In this document: piece by piece, positions 38,554 through 43,478 of the stretch
Layout of the letters: every line of letters begins with the position of its first letter
How positions within the stretch are numbered: position 1 is the first letter of the stretch
Origin: Accumulibacter sp.
Lineage (GTDB): Bacteria; Pseudomonadota; Gammaproteobacteria; Burkholderiales; Rhodocyclaceae
Assembly: GCF_023806565.1 (NCBI RefSeq)
Contig: NZ_JAMTDV010000012.1
Coordinates: 1-43,478 of the forward strand
Reading direction: 5' to 3'
DNA: 43,478 nt
Notes under the pieces: generated by a model
The model's database searches: none
Seen by the model: only the letters and a program-made list of their open reading frames with translations
What the model was told of the DNA's origin: nothing
Position numbers and translations under genes: made by a program

Positions 38554-40194
38554 TCACCCGCCCGGCAGTCGGTAATCCCTGAACATCTCGCGCAGCCGGA
38601 GCTTGTGCAGTTTGCCGGTCGCGGTGTGCGGCAACTCGTGGACGAAAGCGACATCGTCGGGAATCCACCAGTTGGCCACCTTGCCCTGCAGGAACTGCAG
38701 CATCTCGTCGCGGGTCAGGGTCTGTCCGGGCTTGCGGACGATGATCAGCAGCGGCCGCTCCTGCCACTTGTCGTGCGCGGCAGCGATCACCGCGGCTTCG
38801 GCGACCGCCGGGTGGGCGATCGCGGCGTTCTCGAGGGTGATCGAGGAAATCCACTCGCCACCGGACTTGATCACGTCCTTGGCGCGGTCGGTGATCTGCA
38901 TGTAGCCATCGGCGTCGATCGTCGCCACGTCGCCCGTGTCGAAAAAACCGTCGGCATCGAGCAGATCCTGGCCCGCCTCGCGGTAGTAGCCGCTGGTGAT
39001 CCACGGTCCGCGCACCAGCAAATGGCCGGCCGTCCGACCATCATGCGGAAGGCGGCGACCGTCGTCGTCGACGACCTTCATTTCGACGCCGTAGATGGCG
39101 CGCCCCTGCTTCTCCTGCACGGTCAGACGCTGTTCGAGCGTGTATCCCTGGTGCTTGGGCAACAGATTGCAGACGGTGCCGACCGGCGACATCTCGGTCA
39201 TTCCCCAGGCGTGCACGACGAAAGCGCCGAATTGGGTCTCGAAGCACTCGCTCATCGCGCGCGGCGCCGATGAGCCGCCGATCACGACGCGACGCAGACA
39301 CAGCTCCTCCTTCGGCCGCAGACCGCTCGCCTCGACATGCTGCAGCAGCATCAGCCATACGGTCGGCACACCCAGGGCAAGCGTCACCTTCTCCGCACGG
39401 AGCAGTTCATAGACGCTCCTGCCGTCGAGTGCCGGACCCGGCATCACCAGTCTGGCGCCGCTCATGGCGCCGGCGTAGGGCATTCCCCAGGCATTGACGT
39501 GGAACATCGGAACGACCAGCAGCAGCGTTTCCGCAGCACCGATGCCCAGACCGTCGGCGGCACAGGCGGCCCAGGAGTGCAGCACCGACGAACGATGAGA
39601 GTAGAGCACGCCCTTCGGATTGCCGGTGGTACCGGAGGTGTAGCAGAGCGACGAGGCCGTGTGTTCGTCGAACTGCGGCCACTCGTACTCGTCGGAAGCG
39701 GCAGCCAGCAGATCTTCGTAGCAGAGCAGGCCGGGAATGTCGCACTCGGGCAGGTGCGCACGGTCAGTCATCAGCACGAAAGCGCGGACGCCGGTTGCCG
39801 CCTGCGCCAGCTTCTCGATCAGCGGCACGAAGCTCAGATCGAAAAAGACGAACCGATCCTCGGCGTGCCGGACGATGTACTCGACCTGCTCGGGAAACAG
39901 GCGGGGATTGATCGTGTGCAGCACCGCACCCATCCCCGAGACGCCGTAGTACAGCTCCATGTGGCGGTAACCGTTCCAGGCCAGCGTGGCGATCCGGTCG
40001 CCGGTGGCGACGCCGAGCCCGCTCAGGGCATTCGCCACCCGTTTCGCACGCCGGCCGATGTCGGCATAGGTGCAACGATGCATCGGCCCTTCGCAAGTGC
40101 GCGAAACGATCTCGGCCTGCGAATGAAAACGCGCCGCGTGTTCGATCAGCGACGAGATCAACAAGGGGCGGTCCTGCATCAGTCCCTGGAGCAT
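38554..40194 (-). CDS. Medium/long-chain acyl-CoA ligase (AMP-forming)
   Basis: Activates a carboxylic acid to its CoA thioester through an acyl-adenylate. A 546-residue product from the ATG at 40194, with GAGAGGA six bases upstream. Adenylate-forming motifs are [32 protein letters not shown] and [20 protein letters not shown], and the catalytic lysine is in [15 protein letters not shown]. The frame stays open well upstream, but that stretch is antisense-frame noise within the hydrolase gene. It lies 29 bp after the hydrolase gene, so they may be co-transcribed. The substrate chain length is not certain. Confidence 0.9.
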   Translation of the reverse strand: MLQGLMQDRPLLISSLIEHAARFHSQAEIVSRTCEGPMHRCTYADIGRRAKRVANALSGLGVATGDRIATLAWNGYRHMELYYGVSGMGAVLHTINPRLFPEQVEYIVRHAEDRFVFFDLSFVPLIEKLAQAATGVRAFVLMTDRAHLPECDIPGLLCYEDLLAAASDEYEWPQFDEHTASSLCYTSGTTGNPKGVLYSHRSSVLHSWAACAADGLGIGAAETLLLVVPMFHVNAWGMPYAGAMSGARLVMPGPALDGRSVYELLRAEKVTLALGVPTVWLMLLQHVEASGLRPKEELCLRRVVIGGSSAPRAMSECFETQFGAFVVHAWGMTEMSPVGTVCNLLPKHQGYTLEQRLTVQEKQGRAIYGVEMKVVDDDGRRLPHDGRTAGHLLVRGPWITSGYYREAGQDLLDADGFFDTGDVATIDADGYMQITDRAKDVIKSGGEWISSITLENAAIAHPAVAEAAVIAAAHDKWQERPLLIIVRKPGQTLTRDEMLQFLQGKVANWWIPDDVAFVHELPHTATGKLHKLRLREMFRDYRLPGG

Positions 40195-40223
40195 GGCGTA
40201 TCCTCTCTGCCTGTCGGCGGTGG

Positions 40224-41129
40224 TTAGAGTCCTTGCAAGGTTCGTATCAACTCGTCGTTGTAGCCCGCGAACCGATGTACGTCGGTATGTGCTGCCAGTG
40301 GCAGTCGCAGCAGCCTGGCCTGCGGCGCCGCCGTCTGCAGGCGCTCGCTGTGTTCGATCGGAATCAGCGAATCGCGCTCCCCATGCACCAGCAGCAGCGG
40401 GCCATGCAGGCGCTGGACGTCGGCACAGGTCGCCAGCGGATAGCGCAGCAGCAGCGTCGGCAGCAGCGGATAATGTGCCTGCATCAACTGCGTCATGCTG
40501 CAGTACGGAGACACCAGGATCGTCAGATCGGGTTGCACCTCGGCAGCCAGACCGGCAGCTAGCGCCGTGCCGAGCGAGCGCCCAACGATGACCTTGCGCT
40601 TGCCGGCATACTGCGCAGCGACCGCGCGCCAGGCAGCCAGCACGTCGGCGCGCAACTGCTGCTCGCTGGCGATGCGGCCGCTGCTCTTGCCATAGCCACG
40701 ATAGTCGATCATGAACAGATCGTAATTGGCCGCTCGGTAGAGGTCGGCATGGGTGAACCAGGTCGCCAGATTGCCGCTGTTGCCGTGCAGATAGAAGACG
40801 ACACCGCGCGGATTCGGCAGCCGCAGATGCAGGGCGGAGAGCGTCGCACCATCGACCTCGATCGTCAGCTCGCGCACGTCGGGGAGTGCGAACTGGTACG
40901 ACGGCGACAGCCGATCGGGTTGAAAGATCAGATCTTCCTGATAACGGTAGATCCACGCCAGTGCACCCAGGTAGGCGCCGACGACCAGAAGGGTCACGAG
41001 CGCGAGCGCACGCCACCAGCGCGACCGCAGACGCCGACCGGGCGCCGCGCTGGCCACGCCGCACGGGGACGCGTCGCCCCGCAGGAATTCGCGATCGCCT
41101 ACCGGCATCCACACTTTCCGCTGGTACAT
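40224..41129 (-). CDS. Membrane-anchored alpha/beta hydrolase
   Basis: A 301-residue hydrolase of the Bem46/ABHD13-like group. One transmembrane anchor is at about residues 40-60 ([20 protein letters not shown]). The fold follows: [15 protein letters not shown] oxyanion segment, [12 protein letters not shown], the nucleophile elbow [12 protein letters not shown], the acid in [18 protein letters not shown] and the catalytic His in [11 protein letters not shown]. The substrate is unknown. It is upstream of the acyl-CoA ligase gene on the same strand, so an esterase releasing an acid for activation is plausible. Confidence 0.88.
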   Translation of the reverse strand: MYQRKVWMPVGDREFLRGDASPCGVASAAPGRRLRSRWWRALALVTLLVVGAYLGALAWIYRYQEDLIFQPDRLSPSYQFALPDVRELTIEVDGATLSALHLRLPNPRGVVFYLHGNSGNLATWFTHADLYRAANYDLFMIDYRGYGKSSGRIASEQQLRADVLAAWRAVAAQYAGKRKVIVGRSLGTALAAGLAAEVQPDLTILVSPYCSMTQLMQAHYPLLPTLLLRYPLATCADVQRLHGPLLLVHGERDSLIPIEHSERLQTAAPQARLLRLPLAAHTDVHRFAGYNDELIRTLQGL

Positions 41130-41208
41130 CGCGCGGCAGCAGCGGGGATGCAGGGCGGAGAGGCAGAGGCGCTTCCCGCGAGCGAGCGCAATGGCCTGCC
41201 CGCGCGCT

Positions 41209-41496
41209 TCACTCGACCTGCGTGAAGCGGTGGATCAGCGGCGGCTGCCCGAGCAGTTCGCCGGCACGCGCGATCGCCGTCGCCACGTGCGGGCTGGCCA
41301 GATGCGCATCGGCGGCGGCCTGATCGCGCCACTGCTCGCTGGTCACGAATTCGAGCGGATCGTCCTGATTGTGAAACAGCTCGTAGCTCAGGCAGCCCTC
41401 CTCGCCTCGGCTTGGCAAAAGCAAATCCTGCAGGACCGCGAGGAGCTCCTTTTCGGCGCCTGCCCGGGCGGTGATGCGGGCCATGATTCTGATCAT
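41209..41496 (-). CDS. ABM-domain monooxygenase (YgiN-like)
   Basis: A 95-residue dimeric alpha-beta barrel protein of the antibiotic-biosynthesis monooxygenase (ABM) superfamily. MIRIMARITARAGAEKELL, EGCLSYELFHNQDD and FVTSEQWRDQAAADAHLASP are typical. Members oxidise quinols or aromatic compounds without cofactor, or have no known activity. It sits in a minus-strand row with the hydrolase, ligase and MpaB-like genes, with gaps of 79 and 101 bp. Confidence 0.9.
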   Translation of the reverse strand: MIRIMARITARAGAEKELLAVLQDLLLPSRGEEGCLSYELFHNQDDPLEFVTSEQWRDQAAADAHLASPHVATAIARAGELLGQPPLIHRFTQVE

Positions 41497-41597
41497 TCCT
41501 TTCCTCCCCTGTTCGAGTGTCGTAAAAAAATGGGCGTCGACAGACGCATGCTACAGGATACGCACCGCCTGCGCGTTCGGATGCAGGCAGCGCGCGA

Positions 41598-42425
41598 TCA
41601 GTCCGCAGGGGGTGGGCCCAGCGATTCGATGCGGTAGCCATGCGGATAGTCGCCGCGCGGGATCTGCGTGCGCAGCTTCGGTCGCCGCCGTTTCGGCAGG
41701 CAGCGCAGCGCGCCGGCGCGCAGCCGGAGCGCGTGCTCGGCGGTCCAGATCAGCCAGCGCGGCGCCGCCGGCAAGCCAAAAGCGGCAAGCAGCGGCGGAT
41801 CGAGCAAGGCGTGGATGCTGCGCCGCACGAGCGGCCGCAGCAAGGCGGGAAACCAGCCGGCAAACAGCTCGCGCGTCGCCAGTGCGACTCGCTGGTTGGC
41901 CTGCGTGAATCGGAAATTGGCGGTCTCGTAGGCACGACCATACGACTCGAACTCCGGCATGGTCTCGGGAATGTCGCGAATCCGCATGCGTTCGCCGAGT
42001 TGCCGCCAGAACGAGAACCACGCCAGTTTCTCCGACTCGCTCATGCGCCGCCAGCCGAAGCGCTCGTTCCAGCGGATCGGCTCGAAGACGAAAGTGGAAA
42101 GCACATACAGGAAATCCTCGTTGGCAATCCGGAAGCGCGCGTGCAGTGAATTCATGCGCGCGATCGCGCGCGCGCCGCGCGGGCTGTCGAAGCCATTTTC
42201 GATGATTTCGTTGATGATCAGGTCGGTATCGTCGTAGCGCTTCCCGGCGCGCCTTTCGAACTCACCGGTGGCGTGCAGCAGGCCGCCGATGCGCACCGAG
42301 GCAAAGGTGCGGAACAGCGCGAGTTCGAGCGAACGGGTGGTATCCCAGGGAAAAACGACCGTCGCCAGGTGGCGAACGATTTCCTGACAATCGCGTTGCG
42401 GATCGGCGGTGGAGATGGCGGACAT
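41598..42425 (-). CDS. Oxygenase MpaB-family (DUF2236) protein
   Basis: A 275-residue protein of the DUF2236 / MpaB-latex clearing protein family, heme-containing oxygenases in the characterised cases. Family segments seen are GGLLHATGEFERRAGKRYDDT, ARAIARMNSLHARFRI, EDFLYVLSTFVFEPIRWNER and RAYETANFRFTQANQRVA. I chose the second of two adjacent ATGs (42425), because AGAGGA is well spaced for it. The alternating GCGC tract in its coding sequence (42156-42180) is just GC-rich Arg/Ala codons. Its substrate is unknown. Confidence 0.85.
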   Translation of the reverse strand: MSAISTADPQRDCQEIVRHLATVVFPWDTTRSLELALFRTFASVRIGGLLHATGEFERRAGKRYDDTDLIINEIIENGFDSPRGARAIARMNSLHARFRIANEDFLYVLSTFVFEPIRWNERFGWRRMSESEKLAWFSFWRQLGERMRIRDIPETMPEFESYGRAYETANFRFTQANQRVALATRELFAGWFPALLRPLVRRSIHALLDPPLLAAFGLPAAPRWLIWTAEHALRLRAGALRCLPKRRRPKLRTQIPRGDYPHGYRIESLGPPPAD

Positions 42426-42741
42426 CATTTTCCTCTTCTGTCGTGTGGCCACTCTGGCAATACGTGCGGACACCGGCGCACGGATGCAAGGTTGTCTGTC
42501 GCGATGTCCATCGGGAATCTTGACCGACTGCAAGCATGATTGCACAACACCCGGTCGGTGCGGCAAGACCCCACGCACGCACGCCCAGGAGACGCGAATG
42601 TGATGCGCTGGCGTGCAGTTTACCGCTGCGTCTGCTGCCGCCCGATGCTACATTGCGGGCTGTCGCCGGCACCTGTCATCTGCCGAAAGGCTTGCCAGGC
42701 ATTCGTTTCGCCGCCGCGGCAAATCGAAAGGAGGATGGCCC
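42426..42741. other. Intergenic region between MpaB-like and hypothetical gene
   Basis: A 316-bp stretch between divergent genes. It presumably carries both promoters, but I see no clear -35/-10 pair. No open frame in it looks coding. A short run of ACGC repeats near 42570-42590 is the only visible structure. Confidence 0.6.
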
Positions 42742-43086
42742 ATGATGAGGATTCCACCGGAAGCGATACCGCCCGTCGCCAACGTTGCCAAGGAAGTCGA
42801 AGGAGAGCGAAAGGTCGAACCCGTGGCCGGGGTCACGAGAATTCCCGGCGACTTTGCCGCCACGCTGCACGAGCAGGCGGGGCCCCTGCCGCCAGGCGAA
42901 AGGAAAGTGCCCGCTCAACTGCCCGGCCCTGCGACCGTCGGACCGCTCGCCGAAGGCTCGTCGGTACCGGTCGAACGTCGGCACGGGGAGCGCCGTTCGG
43001 AAAACCGCCCGGTCCTCCTCGACACCCGCTCGAACCGAGGCCGCCGCCGCGGCGCCGACGACGCGCGCATCAACATCGAGGTTTGA
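42742..43086 (+). CDS. Small Arg-rich hypothetical protein
   Basis: A 114-residue protein with no recognised domain. The ATG at 42742 has an excellent AAAGGAGGA upstream, which supports it as a real gene; a longer frame from 42613 is unlikely. The N-terminal two thirds are Pro/Glu/Gly-rich and probably disordered. The C-terminus VERRHGERRSENRPVLLDTR followed by RGRRR and ADDARINIEV is basic and looks like a conserved motif, of a kind seen next to PilZ or in nucleoid-type small proteins. No function is assigned. Confidence 0.7.
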   Translation: MMRIPPEAIPPVANVAKEVEGERKVEPVAGVTRIPGDFAATLHEQAGPLPPGERKVPAQLPGPATVGPLAEGSSVPVERRHGERRSENRPVLLDTRSNRGRRRGADDARINIEV

Positions 43087-43478
43087 CCGCGCGCTTGTCT
43101 TCCCGGCTGGCAAGAGCTCATTCCTCCATGTCGGGGGCTTGGTCGACGCGCCTGTTCGACTTGGACGTATGGCCGGTGGAAAAAGGAAAGCGCCAACCTT
43201 AAGGTCCGTGTTCCGGCATCCAGTGCAATGCTACGAGACACTCCACACTGCCGTCACTCCAGGCGTCGCGGTCGAAATCCGACCCTGTAAGCTCAGAATT
43301 CCGCTCTAAGCACCGCCGCCTGCACGCCGGCGGCCCCCCCCGGGATTGATGTGGCACTACTGGCAGTCATGCCGCTTACGGTCGACGCAAACCGGCGACC
43401 GAAGCGCGAATCGCGGAGGGAACCTGCCAGCATAGCTGGCAGGCCGTCCTGTTGACCGACTGGTCAGGCATGGCCACC
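43087..43478. other. Non-coding 3' end of window
   Basis: No convincing gene in 392 bp. A run of eight C is at about 43336-43343. A perfect 9-bp hairpin CCTGCCAGC-ATA-GCTGGCAGG lies at 43423-43443, without a T run. The open frames on both strands are short and have no family resemblance. A gene may begin beyond the window. Confidence 0.6.

Noticed and set aside
38554-41112. Apparent 852-residue acyl-CoA ligase
   Set aside because: The first 306 codons lie in the alpha/beta hydrolase gene in a shifted frame; the real start at 40194 has a good ribosome-binding site.
42156-42180. Alternating GC tract with a 16-bp palindrome, possible Z-DNA or regulatory site
   Set aside because: It is inside the MpaB-like coding region and explained by Arg/Ala codons in a GC-rich genome.

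Overview
The window looks like a betaproteobacterial chromosome of high GC content. The best taxonomic guess is the Rhodocyclales, possibly a relative of 'Candidatus Accumulibacter'. This rests on three things: the order rpsF-priB-rpsR-rplI-dnaB, the order suhB / trmJ-cysE-iscR-isc-hsc-fdx-iscX, and a glycogen-synthesis operon together with a 2-oxoacid oxidoreductase. The taxonomy is inference; no rRNA gene is present to settle it. No tRNA, CRISPR array, prophage or intact insertion sequence was seen.

Layout. (1) 52-7560, minus strand: pgi-pgm-glgC-glgA plus a DUF1015 gene, a route from fructose-6-phosphate to glycogen. (2) 7849-11311, minus strand: an SOS-controlled lexA-imuA-imuB operon with a good SOS box, and a bacteriohemerythrin gene downstream. 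(3) 11312-12496: a decayed island holding the remains of a type ISP restriction-modification gene. (4) 12497-16425, plus strand: a CBS-pair protein, a PrxQ-like peroxiredoxin, PIN-PhoH and a Tat-exported transglutaminase-like protein. (5) 16453-19438, minus strand: dnaB, then the rpsF-priB-rpsR-rplI operon with its own promoter and terminator. (6) 19627-29296, minus strand: a Sel1-repeat protein and the full Fe-S assembly locus, with two adjacent cysteine desulfurase genes and a DUF2237 gene coupled to iscX. trmJ and cysE lie upstream, and suhB is divergent. (7) 30341-38517: a macro-domain protein and an exported rhodanese, then a three-gene module of an FAD/Fe-S NAD(P)H-type subunit with KorA and KorB, then psd, then a zinc-ribbon protein with a nuclease-like fold. 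(8) 38554-42425, minus strand: acyl-CoA ligase, alpha/beta hydrolase, antibiotic-biosynthesis-type monooxygenase and an MpaB/DUF2236 protein. (9) 42742-43086: a small Arg-rich hypothetical protein, then about 390 bp with no recognisable gene.

How the genes work together. The isc locus is self-contained. CysE leads to cysteine, the desulfurases release its sulfur, IscU and IscA carry clusters, HscA/HscB and ferredoxin help transfer them, and IscR controls the locus; sites resembling IscR type-1 operators overlap its promoter. The Kor module depends on Fe-S clusters and may be a customer of this system. The glycogen operon and a 2-oxoacid oxidoreductase coupled to NAD(P)H would suit an organism that cycles stored carbon between anaerobic and aerobic phases.

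Most of the window is ordinary core genome. The points most worth a second look are the zinc-ribbon/nuclease-like protein (37522-38517), the Kor-NAD(P)H module (31543-36295), the transglutaminase-like protein with Ser in place of the expected catalytic Cys, DUF2237 inside the isc operon, the type ISP remnant, and priB without a standard start codon. I did not find a convincing multi-gene undescribed defence or mobile system.
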